Part shown: positions 50,492-59,300 of the stretch, piece after piece
Position numbering within the stretch: position 1 is the first letter of the stretch
Layout of the letters: every line of letters starts with the position of its first letter
Assembly: GCA_964242415.1 (NCBI GenBank)
Contig: CAXTAT010000005.1
Span: forward strand, 1-64,000
Direction: 5' to 3'
Origin: DASWOJ01 sp964242415
GTDB lineage: Bacteria; Pseudomonadota; Alphaproteobacteria; Acetobacterales; Acetobacteraceae
Length of the DNA stretch: 64,000 bases
Position numbers and translations under genes: made by a program
Notes under the pieces: generated by a model
Database searches by the model: none
Seen by the model: only the letters and a program-made list of their open reading frames with translations
Told to the model about the DNA's origin: nothing

Positions 50492-52942
50492 TTAGTCGTC
50501 CGCCGCCGCTCCCTCGGCAGCGACGGGGCCGATGGTTGCCGCAACGGCGTCATCGACCGTATCCAGCCAGATGAACCGCAGCCGCTGCCGCGCGCTGGTC
50601 GGGATGTCCTCCAGGTCGCGCCGGTTGCGGGCGGGCAGCATCACCGTGTCGATCCCGGCCCGGGCGGCGGCGATCACCTTCTCGCGTATGCCGCCGACCG
50701 GCAGCACCAAGCCGCGCAGGCTGATCTCCCCCGTCATCGCCGTGGTCGGCGGCACCGTGCGGCCCGTCATCAGCGACGCCAGCGCCACGAACATTGCCAC
50801 CCCCGCCGACGGCCCGTCCTTCGGCGTCGCCCCCGCCGGCACGTGCACATGCAGGTCGCCCTGCGCGAACTGCTCGGCCGTGATCCCCATCCCAGCCGCC
50901 CGCGACTTCAACAGGCTGAGCGCCGCCTGCACGCTCTCCTTCATCACGTCGCCAAGCTGGCCCGTCAGCGTCAGCCGCCCGGCGCCGGGCACCCGGCTGG
51001 CCTCGATGAACAGGATGTCGCCGCCAACCGGCGTCCACGCCAGCCCAGTCGCCACGCCCGGCATCGCGGCATGCTGCGCCACGTCCGCATCGAACCGGCG
51101 CGGCCCCAGGATGGCCGCCACCTCGTCCACGCCGACCGGCAGCGGCCCGGCCGCCCCCTCCGCCACCCGCACCGCGACGTTGCGGAACACCGCGCCGATC
51201 TCGCGCTCCAGGCTCCGCACCCCGGCCTCCCGCGTGTAGCCGTCGATCACCAGGTTCAGCCCGGCGTCGTCCAGGTCCACCATCGACGCCTCCAGCCCGT
51301 TCTGCCGCAACTGCCGCGGCACCAGGTGGCCCCGCGCGATGGCCGCCTTCTCCTCGGCGGTGTAGCCGGACAACTGCACGATCTCCATGCGGTCCCGCAG
51401 CGGACCCGGAATGGTATCGAGCTGGTTGGCGGTGGCGATGAACAGCACCCGGCTCAGGTCGAACGGCACCGCCAGGTAGGCGTCGCGGAAGGTGCCGTTC
51501 TGCTCGGGGTCCAGCACCTCCAGCAGCGCCGAGGCCGGGTCGCCCTGGAAACCGCCCGCGCCCAGCTTGTCGATCTCGTCGAGCATCATCACGCAGTCCC
51601 GCTCGCCCACGCGCCGCACCGCCTGGATGATGTTGCCCGGCAACGCTCCGACATAGGTGCGGCGGTGCCCGCGTATCTCCGCCTCGTCATGCACCCCGCC
51701 CAGGCTGACACGCACGAACTTGCGCCCGACCGCACGCGCGATGGACTGCCCGAGCGACGTCTTGCCAACCCCCGGCGGCCCGACGAAGCACAGGATCGGC
51801 CCCTTGCCGTCCGGGTTCAGCTTGCGCACTGCCAGGAACTCCAGGATGCGGCGCTTCACCTTCTCCAGCCCGAAGTGGTCGGCGTCCAGCACCCCCCGCG
51901 CCCGGGCGATGTCGATGGGCGCCCCAGGCTCCAGCCGCCAGGGCAGCTCCGCCACCACCTCCAGGTAGGACCGGACCATGCCGGCCTCCGCAGCACCATC
52001 CGGCATCCGCTGCAGGCGGCGCAGCTCGCGCCGGGCCTGCGTCGCCACATCCTCCGGCAGCCCGGCATCGTCCAGCTTGCGCTGCAGCTCCTCCAGCTCG
52101 GGCGCGGCGTCGTCGCCCTCGCCCAGCTCCTTCTGTATGGTCTTGAGCTGCTCGCGCAACAGGAACTCGCGCTGCCGGCCCTCCATCGCCGTGCGGGTCT
52201 GCTGGCCGATGTCGTGCGACAGCCGCAGCACCTCGTGCCGGTACGCCAGCCGCGCGATCACCCGGTCCAGGCGGGAAACCAGGTCGAAGGTCTCCAGGAC
52301 CTCCTGCTTCTCCAGCGGAGACAGGTCCAGCAGGCCCGTCACGAAGTCGGCCAGCGCGCCAGGCTGGTCGATGGACTGGACGGTGGCGGCCAACTCGGCG
52401 GGCGCGTTCTCGATCAGCCGCAGCACCTGCTGGCTGCGCTCCTGCAGGTGGTGGAACCGCGCGTCGATCTCCGGGGTGCGCGCCGTCGGCTCGGGGATGC
52501 GCTGCACCGTGACCGATTGCGGCTCGGCCAGGCCCATCAGCCGGACCCGGCCGAGGCCCTGCACGATGGCATTGTGCGACCCGTCGCGCCCGGTGAAGTA
52601 GCGCAGCAGCCGCGCCTCCGTGCCAACCGGGTGCATGCCGTCCAAGCCTGGCGCAGCATCGGGGCCCGGCGCGGCATCGGGGCCTGGCGCAGCAGCGGGA
52701 TCTGGCGCAGCACCGGGCCGCTCCGCCGACGCGTCCCGCTGCAGCACGACCACGATATGCCGCTGCGTGCGGGCAGCCTCCTGCAGCGCGGCGGCGGCAT
52801 CGGGACGGGTGATCGACAGCGGCATCACCATGCCCGGCATCAGCACGGTGTCGGTCACCGGCACGAGCACCAGCGCCTCGGACGCCGTGTTGCCCGGCAG
52901 GTCGTCCGGGCTGGTCACCCCGGCAGCGGTCAAGCCATCCAT
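50492..52942 (-). CDS. lon: ATP-dependent protease Lon
   Basis: 816 residues from ATG 52942, touching the Hsp20 stop (TGATG). N-terminal substrate domain: ALVLVPVTDTVLMPGMVMPL. AAA+ module: GPPGVGKTSLGQSIARAVGR, VMMLDEIDKLGAGGFQGDP. Protease dyad: PKDGPSAGVAM (Ser) and GIREKVIAAARAG (Lys). A four-fold 18-bp tandem repeat at 52647-52718 adds a Pro/Ala/Asp-rich stretch (APGPDAAPGPDAAPGLDG) inside the N-domain, about residues 75-100. Lon degrades misfolded and regulatory proteins. Coupling to an upstream Hsp20 gene suggests a heat or folding stress operon. Confidence 0.95.
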   Translation of the reverse strand: MDGLTAAGVTSPDDLPGNTASEALVLVPVTDTVLMPGMVMPLSITRPDAAAALQEAARTQRHIVVVLQRDASAERPGAAPDPAAAPGPDAAPGPDAAPGLDGMHPVGTEARLLRYFTGRDGSHNAIVQGLGRVRLMGLAEPQSVTVQRIPEPTARTPEIDARFHHLQERSQQVLRLIENAPAELAATVQSIDQPGALADFVTGLLDLSPLEKQEVLETFDLVSRLDRVIARLAYRHEVLRLSHDIGQQTRTAMEGRQREFLLREQLKTIQKELGEGDDAAPELEELQRKLDDAGLPEDVATQARRELRRLQRMPDGAAEAGMVRSYLEVVAELPWRLEPGAPIDIARARGVLDADHFGLEKVKRRILEFLAVRKLNPDGKGPILCFVGPPGVGKTSLGQSIARAVGRKFVRVSLGGVHDEAEIRGHRRTYVGALPGNIIQAVRRVGERDCVMMLDEIDKLGAGGFQGDPASALLEVLDPEQNGTFRDAYLAVPFDLSRVLFIATANQLDTIPGPLRDRMEIVQLSGYTAEEKAAIARGHLVPRQLRQNGLEASMVDLDDAGLNLVIDGYTREAGVRSLEREIGAVFRNVAVRVAEGAAGPLPVGVDEVAAILGPRRFDADVAQHAAMPGVATGLAWTPVGGDILFIEASRVPGAGRLTLTGQLGDVMKESVQAALSLLKSRAAGMGITAEQFAQGDLHVHVPAGATPKDGPSAGVAMFVALASLMTGRTVPPTTAMTGEISLRGLVLPVGGIREKVIAAARAGIDTVMLPARNRRDLEDIPTSARQRLRFIWLDTVDDAVAATIGPVAAEGAAADD

Positions 52943-53331
52943 CAGTCCAGCCTCCGCAGGGTCAGCATCAGGCAGCCATCGGCAAAATCCTGCCCGGTCA
53001 ATTGATACGCGCCATGCGGCAGCGGCAGCCGCCGCTCGAAGCGCCCATGCGGCAGCTCGACCCGGTGGACCCGGGCGGGCCGCTGCACGGTCGGCCAGCG
53101 CCGGGCGCCGCGGACCAGCAGCTCGCCGGCGCTGATGCCGATCTCCACCTCGTCCGGACGCACGCCCGGCAGTGCCACCACGATCAGCAGCCCCGCCTCG
53201 GTCTCCAGCACATCGACCGCCGGCTCCCATCCCGCGGCAGTGGGCTGGAACACCTCCCGCGGCAGCCGGTCGGTGCGCGCCAGCACCACCAACGCCTCCG
53301 ACCACATGGCGTCCCGTCCCGACCTCGGCAT
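52942..53331 (-). CDS. Hsp20/alpha-crystallin small heat-shock protein
   Basis: 129 residues from ATG 53331; ATG 53307 is an alternative. ACD domain: WEPAVDVLETEAGLLIVVAL, PGVRPDEVEIGISAGELLVR, ELPHGRFERRLPLPHG and GCLMLTLRR. Shorter than many Hsp20s, without the usual IXI tail. Holds unfolded proteins. It directly precedes lon and sits 6 bp after the Spy/CpxP-like gene. Confidence 0.9.
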   Translation of the reverse strand: MPRSGRDAMWSEALVVLARTDRLPREVFQPTAAGWEPAVDVLETEAGLLIVVALPGVRPDEVEIGISAGELLVRGARRWPTVQRPARVHRVELPHGRFERRLPLPHGAYQLTGQDFADGCLMLTLRRLD

Positions 53332-53336
53332 CGCCG

Positions 53337-53819
53337 TCAGCCTTGCTGGCCGGTCTTCAGGCGATGGCCGAACACCATGTCGGCGTTCCGCTGCTGCGCC
53401 GGGGACATGGCGGCATACAGCGGCGCAAACGTGTCGGCCAGGCGCTTGAGGCCCGCGGCATGGACGGCTGCGACCGCCTCATAGGTCATGATGTCGTCCA
53501 GGGCGTTCATGGTCGCTGCCTTGTCCGACCGGGCCTGCATCGCGGCGGCGATCGACTTGGCGTTGTCCTGCATGGCTCCGGCGATCGGCGCCCACAGTGC
53601 CTCCTGGTCGGGCGTGATCTGCAACTGGTTATGCAGCCGCTGGATGCGGGCGCTGGCGTCTTCCGGCGCCTGGGCTGCCCGCGACGCGGCTCGCGCCGGT
53701 TGGCCATGGGCCGCCTCGGCCGCCATCAGGCAGACCGGGCCGAGCAGCAACGCGACGGCCAGGGCGGTGGCCAGCGCGGTCGATGGGCGAACGGCGACGC
53801 GGGTGGTGGTGTCAGTCAT
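53337..53819 (-). CDS. Spy/CpxP-like periplasmic LTXXQ protein
   Basis: 160 residues from ATG 53819 with GGAGG 9 nt upstream. Signal peptide around ALATALAVALLLGPVCLMAA. All-helical mature part with the LTxxQ-like motif QITPDQEALW (and MSPAQQRNADMV near the end). Spy/CpxP relatives are periplasmic chaperones or stress sensors. Position just upstream of hsp20 and lon supports an envelope/folding-stress role. Confidence 0.75.
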   Translation of the reverse strand: MTDTTTRVAVRPSTALATALAVALLLGPVCLMAAEAAHGQPARAASRAAQAPEDASARIQRLHNQLQITPDQEALWAPIAGAMQDNAKSIAAAMQARSDKAATMNALDDIMTYEAVAAVHAAGLKRLADTFAPLYAAMSPAQQRNADMVFGHRLKTGQQG

Positions 53820-53905
53820 CGGGAATGCCTCCATTGAAAACGAAATGTTCAAACCCTGCTCACCAAAACGCTGGGAGCCAAGCGCGAATGCCCGAAGAGG
53901 TAGGG

Positions 53906-54313
53906 TCAACGGTGGCCGCCACCGCCGCCATGGAACCCACCGCCGCCATGGAACCCGCCTCCGCCGCCGTGAAACCCGCCGCCGCCATGGAACCCGCCAA
54001 CACCGCCGCGAAACCCGCCAACGCCGCCGCGATACCCGCCGCCGCGGTATCCGCCCCGATAGCCGCCAAACCCGCCGCCGTAAGCGAACCCGAACGGCTC
54101 ATAAACCGGCGGGAACCCGCCATAGCCGGGCGCACCATAAAAGGACGAGTAGGCGCCGCCCGCGGGAACGCAGCCACTCCCATACGAGTACGCATAGCCC
54201 ACCGGGCAGTTCACCGCATACTGCGCCGATGCGGGGTTCGCAGGGGCCAGGACCATCAAGCCAAGGCCGCCCGCAATGACTGCTTTGCAGGCGATCAGTG
54301 TCAGGGTGCGCAT
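53906..54313 (-). CDS. secreted Gly/His-rich repeat protein
   Basis: 135 residues from ATG 54313 (AGGAG 6 nt upstream; the ATG at 54319 has no spacing). Signal peptide MRTLTLIACKAVIAGGLGLM and following. A Tyr/Cys segment follows (NCPVGYAYSYGSGCVPAGGA). The last 60 residues are Gly/Tyr/Arg and then GGFHGGGG repeats ending GGHR. No enzyme domain. Gly-His repeats can bind metal, as in similar surface proteins. It is the first gene of the minus-strand stress block, divergent from the two-component system. Confidence 0.75.
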   Translation of the reverse strand: MRTLTLIACKAVIAGGLGLMVLAPANPASAQYAVNCPVGYAYSYGSGCVPAGGAYSSFYGAPGYGGFPPVYEPFGFAYGGGFGGYRGGYRGGGYRGGVGGFRGGVGGFHGGGGFHGGGGGFHGGGGFHGGGGGHR

Positions 54314-54717
54314 ATCCATCTCCTGGTTGGGCGCCGGTGGCCCGCGCTGGCCATCTGGGCACCTTACGCAGCCGGCGACCGCGGGGCGCTACGTCCCGGA
54401 TCAAGGGGTTGCATCAGCAATAGGTAGTCGCGTCCAAGCCGCAGCAACAGGGTCGGAAGTTACTCATGCCGACCGCCGAGAGCCCTGACCGGCGGATCGA
54501 CGCGCCGCCATCGCGGCCCACGCTTGCGGCCCTGCAAGCCAGGCTGGTCCTTGGCCCCATGGACCGCCACGCCGAAGCCGCCCCGCAACAACAGTTACAG
54601 TGGGAACCGACGGCTCAAGACCCCCGACGGCCGGCATCACCCGTCGCCGGCAAGCGGCACGCTACGTTACAGAACCGGCCCTGCCCAACGCCGCCCGGCC
54701 CGCCTATGCTGCCCCGC

Positions 54718-55440
54718 ATGGACATCAGCCCGCACATCCTGCTGATCGACGACGACCGCGAAATCCGCGACCTGCTGTCCCGCTTCCTGGAACGGCACGG
54801 CCTGCGCGTCACCGGCGCCCGCGATGCCCGCGAGGCCCGGCGCGCCTGGCCGGCCGGCGCCTACCACCTGGTCATCCTCGACCTGATGCTCCCCGGCGAG
54901 GGCGGGCTGGAGCTGGCCCGCTGGCTGCGCGGCATCAGCGACGTGCCCATCGTCATGCTGACCGCCATGGGCGAGGAAACCGACCGCATCATCGGCCTCG
55001 AACTGGGCGCCGACGACTACCTGGCCAAGCCGTTCAACCCGCGCGAGCTGCTGGCCCGCATCCGCGCCGTCCTGCGCCGCACCAACGAGCGCGGCCCGCG
55101 CTTGGGCACCACGCCGAAGTCGCTGCACTTCGCCGGCTGGACGCTGGACCAGGCCCGGCGCGTGCTGCTGAACCCACAGGGGGTCGAGGTGCCGCTGACC
55201 GGGGGCGAGTTCGACATGCTCGCCGCCATGGCCGGGCGGGCCAACCAGGTGCTGACGCGCGACATGCTACTGGACCTGCTGCGCGGGCGGCAGGCCGGGC
55301 CGTTCGACCGCGCCATCGACGTCGCCATCAGCCGCCTGCGCCGCAAGCTCGGCGGCGAGGCGGAGGGGGGCGGAACCGGCCTGATCAAGACCGTCCGCGG
55401 CGGCGGCTACGTCCTGGCGGCGGAGGTCGAGCAGGCATGA
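54718..55440 (+). CDS. OmpR-family response regulator
   Basis: 240 residues from ATG 54718 (ATG 54706 also possible). Receiver domain: acidic pocket IDDD (D11-D13), phosphoacceptor D55 in LVILDLMLPG, and ADDYLAKPFNP. The winged-helix output domain: GEFDMLAAMAGRANQVLTRD, FDRAIDVAISRLRRKLGG, and VRGGGYVL. GTTACA copies lie at 54594-54599 and 54666-54671, and a GTTAC at 54459-54463; these may be operator half-sites. It is coupled to the sensor kinase gene by an ATGA overlap. Confidence 0.93.
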   Translation: MDISPHILLIDDDREIRDLLSRFLERHGLRVTGARDAREARRAWPAGAYHLVILDLMLPGEGGLELARWLRGISDVPIVMLTAMGEETDRIIGLELGADDYLAKPFNPRELLARIRAVLRRTNERGPRLGTTPKSLHFAGWTLDQARRVLLNPQGVEVPLTGGEFDMLAAMAGRANQVLTRDMLLDLLRGRQAGPFDRAIDVAISRLRRKLGGEAEGGGTGLIKTVRGGGYVLAAEVEQA

Positions 55441-56783
55441 ACGCGCTCCGGTGGGCCTACCCGCGCAGCCTGGCCGGCCGTACCGCGCTGGTGCTGCTGC
55501 TGGGCCTGGCGGCCGTGCAGGCCATGGGACTGCTGGCGCACACCTGGGACCGGGTGGAGCTGCAGCGCCTGGCCGACGGGCGGGACCTGGGCGGGCGGGT
55601 GATCGCGGCCGTGCGGATCATCGGTGCCGCCCCCCCGGACGGCTGGGCCGCGGCAGCGGCGGGCCTCGACCCGGCAATCGGGATGCGGGCGTCGGTCGAG
55701 GCTGCGCTGCCCTATGGCGGCCCGGACGGTGCGCCGCCTGAGCTGCAACGCTCGATCCGCCCCTACCTGTTCTGGGGCCAAGCGCCGCAGGCGATGCATC
55801 CGAAGGAGACTCAGATCAGGTCCGCCGGGGAGCAGAACATCGTCCTGAACCTGCGCCTGCCGGATGACCGCTGGCTGGTCCTGCACACTGGCTTTCCCCC
55901 GTCGCACCCCTGGGCGTCGGCGTCGTTCCTGTGGGCCTGGGCGGGCATGACCCTGGCCGCCGCCGGGCTGACGCTGTGGGCGGTGCGGCGGCTGACCGCC
56001 CCGGTGCGCCTGCTGGGCGCCGCCGCCGAGCGCCTGGGCCGCGACGTGAACGCCCCCGCCCTGGACGAGAACGGGCCGGAGGAGGTCGCCACCGCCGCCC
56101 GTGCCTTCAACACCATGGCCGGGCGCATCCGCCGCTTCGTCGCCGACCGCACCTTCCTGCTGACCGCCATCGGCCACGACCTGCGCACGCCGATCACCCG
56201 GCTGATGCTGCGCGCCGAGTGGATGGAGGACGACGAGCAGCGCCGCAAGATGCTGGCCGACCTGCAGGAGCTGGAGGCGATGGTGGCCGCCACCCTGGCG
56301 TTCGGCCGCGACGTGGCGGGCAGCGAGCCAGCGGTGCCGCTGGACCTGGCGGTGCTGCTGCGGACGGTGCTGGACGAGACAGCCGACGCCCGGCCCGCCG
56401 CGCACCTGGCCTATGCCGGGCCGGAGCACCTGGCGATCCAGGCCCGGCCGGTCGCGCTGAAGCGGGCGATCGCCAACCTCGTCGGCAACGCCGTCGCCTA
56501 TGGCGGCAATGCCCGGATCGTGCTGTGCACGCCGCATGACGGCGCCGGCGACGGCCAAGTCGTGGTACAGGTGGAGGACACCGGCCCCGGCATCCCGCCC
56601 GAGGAGCTGGACCGGGTGTTCGAGCCGTTCCACCGCCTGGACAGCAGCCGCAACCGGGAGACCGGCGGCACCGGGCTAGGGCTGCCGATCACCCGCAACA
56701 TCCTGCGGGCGCATGGCGGGGACGTGACGCTGGCAAACCGGACGGGCGGCGGGGTGCGGGCAACAGTAACGCTTCCCGGATAA
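55437..56783 (+). CDS. sensor histidine kinase (EnvZ-like)
   Basis: 448 residues from ATG 55437. Two membrane helices (about 14-35 and 160-182) enclose a periplasmic domain of about 120 residues. HAMP follows (RRLTAPVRLLGAAAERLGRD). The H-box is LLTAIGHDLRTPITRL with H247. The ATPase has LVGNAVAYGG (N-box), VEDTGPGIPPEEL (G1) and GGTGLGLPITRNI (G2). It phosphorylates the coupled response regulator. The target could be the adjacent envelope-stress block; that is inference. Confidence 0.93.
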   Translation: MNALRWAYPRSLAGRTALVLLLGLAAVQAMGLLAHTWDRVELQRLADGRDLGGRVIAAVRIIGAAPPDGWAAAAAGLDPAIGMRASVEAALPYGGPDGAPPELQRSIRPYLFWGQAPQAMHPKETQIRSAGEQNIVLNLRLPDDRWLVLHTGFPPSHPWASASFLWAWAGMTLAAAGLTLWAVRRLTAPVRLLGAAAERLGRDVNAPALDENGPEEVATAARAFNTMAGRIRRFVADRTFLLTAIGHDLRTPITRLMLRAEWMEDDEQRRKMLADLQELEAMVAATLAFGRDVAGSEPAVPLDLAVLLRTVLDETADARPAAHLAYAGPEHLAIQARPVALKRAIANLVGNAVAYGGNARIVLCTPHDGAGDGQVVVQVEDTGPGIPPEELDRVFEPFHRLDSSRNRETGGTGLGLPITRNILRAHGGDVTLANRTGGGVRATVTLPG

Positions 56784-56792
56784 ACCCCCTAC

Positions 56793-56935
56793 CTTCTCCC
56801 TCTCCCTCCGGGAAAGGGCCGGGGTGAGGGGGTCTTGCCGACTTGGCCGCCCAAGCACCAGGCACACCCCAAAACCGGCCTACCAGAGCCCGGCAATGCG
56901 CGCCGTAACACCCTAACCCCCTCTCAAAGCAAGGA
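56793..56935. repeat. REP-like paired palindrome
   Basis: Left arm 56793-56840 (TTCTCCCTCTCCCTCCGGGA, then AAGGGCCGGGGTGAGGGGG); degenerate right arm 56914-56935 (TAACCCCCTCTCAAAGC). Just after the histidine kinase stop. Confidence 0.75.
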
Positions 56936-57004
56936 AGCAAGCAACGCACGGCGCAGCCCTAAACACTAACCCCCATGCCGGCACCCGGAAAGCTCAGGAC
57001 AAAA

Positions 57005-57235
57005 CTACTCCGACTCCTCGAACAGCAACGCGTTATCGGCATCGGCGGACAGCCGCACCGTGCCCTCCTCGACCTCGGCCACCAGTCCCATCGAGATATA
57101 GTGGTGCTTGCCGTCGGAAGAATCGTCCTTGGTCAGCTTGATGCGGTCGCCCTCGACCTTGTCCACGGTGCCGAGATGCACCCCGTCGGCGCCGATGACC
57201 TTGGCATGTTCCTTGATTTCGCTGGCGTCCACCAT
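57005..57235 (-). CDS. DUF2171 protein
   Basis: 76 residues from ATG 57235 (AGGAG 7 nt upstream). Matches DUF2171: SEIKEHAKVIGADGVHLGTV, DKVEGDRIKLTKDDSSDG, HHYISMGLVAEV. Small beta-barrel (PRC-like) fold, cytosolic. Function unknown; similar proteins are often stress-induced. Confidence 0.88.
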   Translation of the reverse strand: MVDASEIKEHAKVIGADGVHLGTVDKVEGDRIKLTKDDSSDGKHHYISMGLVAEVEEGTVRLSADADNALLFEESE

Positions 57236-57362
57236 GGACCGTCTCCTGTTCATGTTAAGCAGCCCTAACGCAGGGACCGCAGCCCCGTCGCATGAGGTTT
57301 GGCAAATAGGTCAACCAGCCAGGCCAACCTGCCCCGCCTCCCATGGCCCCAACTCCCAATTG

Positions 57363-58637
57363 CTATGCCGTAAGGGCCTTGCCCCGGGTCTCCGGCAGCA
57401 GGAACGCCGCCACCGCCATCACGCCATAGGCAACGGCGGCGAACAGTCCAATGGCCGCGCCCAGCGACATCCTGTCCGACAGCACCCCCACCAGCCAAGG
57501 GAACAGCGCCCCGGTGGCCCGGCCAAAATTATATGCAAAGCCCTGGCCGACACCGCGCACCCGGGTCGGGAACTGCTCGGTGAAGAACGCCCCCATGCCG
57601 CTGAACACCCCGGCCGGAAAAAAGCCCAGCGGAATGCCCAGCACCAGCATCAGCCCATCCGACAACGGCGCCATGGTGTAGAGCAGCACGATCGCGCACG
57701 ACCCGGCCGCGAACACCAGGAACGTCGCCCGCCGGCCGATGCGGTCGGCGAAGTAGGCGCCGCCCAAGTACCCCGCAAACGCCGAGAAGATCGTCACCCA
57801 CAAATACCCGGAGGTCGCCAGCACCGTCAGGTGCCGCTCGGTCCGCAGGAAGGTCGGCAACCAGGTGGTAACCGCGTAGTAGCCGCCCTGCGCGCCGGTG
57901 CCCATCACCGCACTCAGCATCGTCGTCCGCAGCAGGCCGCCCTGAAAAATCTCCAGGAAGCGCGGACGGTCCCCGGTCAGGGCGATCTGGCGCTGGCTCT
58001 CCTTGAACACGTCGCTCTCGTCCACCAGGCGGCGCAGGAAGAACACCAGGATCGCCGGGGCGACGCCGACCATGAACAGCACGCGCCAGGCAGTCGTGTC
58101 GTCCAGCAGGGAGTACATCACGTAGTACAGCAGCGCCGCCACCGCCCAGCCGACGGCCCAGCCGCTCTGCATCGCGCCGACCGCCTTGCCGCGGTGCTTG
58201 GGCTGGATCACCTCGCCGAGCAGCACCGCGCCCGCCGCCCACTCGCCGCCGAAGCCGAACCCCATCAGCGCACGGGTCGCGAACAACTGGCCGTAGCTCT
58301 GCGCCAGCCCCGAGAAGAACGTGAACGCGGCGAACCACAGGATGGTCAGTTGCAGCGTCCGCACCCGGCCGATGCGGTCGGCCAGGAACCCGGCCCCCCA
58401 GCCGCCGATGGCGCTGGCGACCAGCGTCGTAGTGCCCAGCAGCCCAGCGTCCGCCCGCGTCAGGCTGAACACCGCCAGCAGGGTGGGGATGGCGAAGCTG
58501 TAAAGCTGCACATCCATCGCATCCAGCGCCCAGCCGCCGATGCACGCCCCCAGCGTCCGCCGCTCGCGCGCCGACAGGTCGCCGATCCATCCGGTCAGGC
58601 TGGTGTCCTGCGCCGGCTCCGCCGTTATGCCGCTCAT
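57363..58637 (-). CDS. MFS transporter (SHS / sialate:H+ symporter type)
   Basis: 424 residues from ATG 58637. About 12 membrane segments. Motifs: GWALDAMDVQLYSFAIPTLL, FLADRIGRVRTLQLTILW, GFGFGGEWAAGAVLLGEV and ADRIGRRATFLVFA. PETRGKAL ends the chain, as in the sugar/organic-acid group. Substrate probably a monocarboxylate or sugar acid; no partner enzyme is adjacent. Confidence 0.87.
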   Translation of the reverse strand: MSGITAEPAQDTSLTGWIGDLSARERRTLGACIGGWALDAMDVQLYSFAIPTLLAVFSLTRADAGLLGTTTLVASAIGGWGAGFLADRIGRVRTLQLTILWFAAFTFFSGLAQSYGQLFATRALMGFGFGGEWAAGAVLLGEVIQPKHRGKAVGAMQSGWAVGWAVAALLYYVMYSLLDDTTAWRVLFMVGVAPAILVFFLRRLVDESDVFKESQRQIALTGDRPRFLEIFQGGLLRTTMLSAVMGTGAQGGYYAVTTWLPTFLRTERHLTVLATSGYLWVTIFSAFAGYLGGAYFADRIGRRATFLVFAAGSCAIVLLYTMAPLSDGLMLVLGIPLGFFPAGVFSGMGAFFTEQFPTRVRGVGQGFAYNFGRATGALFPWLVGVLSDRMSLGAAIGLFAAVAYGVMAVAAFLLPETRGKALTA

Positions 58638-58710
58638 GCCGCCTCCCGGTACTAAAATGCCGACGCTAGCGCAGGCCAGGGTGCGGCGGAACTGGAAACG
58701 CCACCGCTAC

Positions 58711-58855
58711 CTTCTCCCTCTCCCCGCTTCGGGAGAGGGCCGGGGTGAGGGGGTCTTGCAGCACGGTCCCCGGCCAACGTCTAGCCCGGAGCTGACCGTC
58801 CCTGGCGGCGGAGCCAACTCAGCCCCTCACCCCACCCCTCTCCCAAAACGGGAAG
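58711..58855. repeat. REP-like paired palindrome
   Basis: Left arm 58711-58760 (TTCTCCCTCTCCCCGCTTCG, then GAGGGCCGGGGTGAGGGGG); right arm 58822-58855 (GCCCCTCACCCCACCCCTCT). Between the MFS gene start and the hydrolase remnant. Confidence 0.82.
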
Positions 58856-58901
58856 GAAAGCCAGGCCACCCTGCTCCATGCCCCCCAGGCCAGCGCAGGC
58901 G

Positions 58902-59190
58902 TCAGAACTCCTCCATCGCCGCCGCCGCCGCGGCATAGCGGTCGGCATCCTCCCGCAGCAGCCACCGCGCCGCAACCAGGCCCTCGGCCGCCTTCCGGAC
59001 CTAGGTCCCAAGCGGCACCGCCAGCGGAGGCAGGCGCAGCCCCACCACCTCGTTGCCGTCCGCGTCCACCGCCGGCACGAAGGTCGGGAGGGACCCGACC
59101 GGACCGGCCGGCAGGTTGACCCAGTCCACCGGCTTGTCCCACCGCGTTGTCGCCCGGCGCCCAGGTCACGCCCGGTGCAGCGGACCACCT
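58902..59190 (-). pseudogene. alpha/beta-hydrolase-domain protein remnant (C-terminal pieces)
   Basis: One minus-strand frame reads VDWVNLPAGPVGSLPTFVPA, VDADGNEVVGLRLPPLAVPL and GT, then an in-frame TAG. It continues VRKAAEGLVAARWLLREDAD and ends AAMEEF plus TGA at 58902-58904. These are the two ends of the C-terminal region of a large secreted alpha/beta-hydrolase-domain family (PTFVPAVDADGNEVAG...LAVPLATYTGWN, then AAEALVAA...LLPED). The middle piece is deleted, a stop has appeared, and the N-terminal 400-plus residues are absent. Nonfunctional. Confidence 0.6.
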
Positions 59191-59300
59191 GATTTGGGAG
59201 CGGCAGCCAGCGGCCTCGGCGCCGCTCAACGGCTTGGGGGACCCCTACATTCAGCCTTGCAACAAACTATATCTGTCCGCAGAGATTGGAGATCACCCCG

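Noticed and set aside
47619..50495. Long plus-strand open frame opposite the URC and NAD(P)HX genes
   Set aside because: Low-complexity translation; both opposite genes have clear family motifs.
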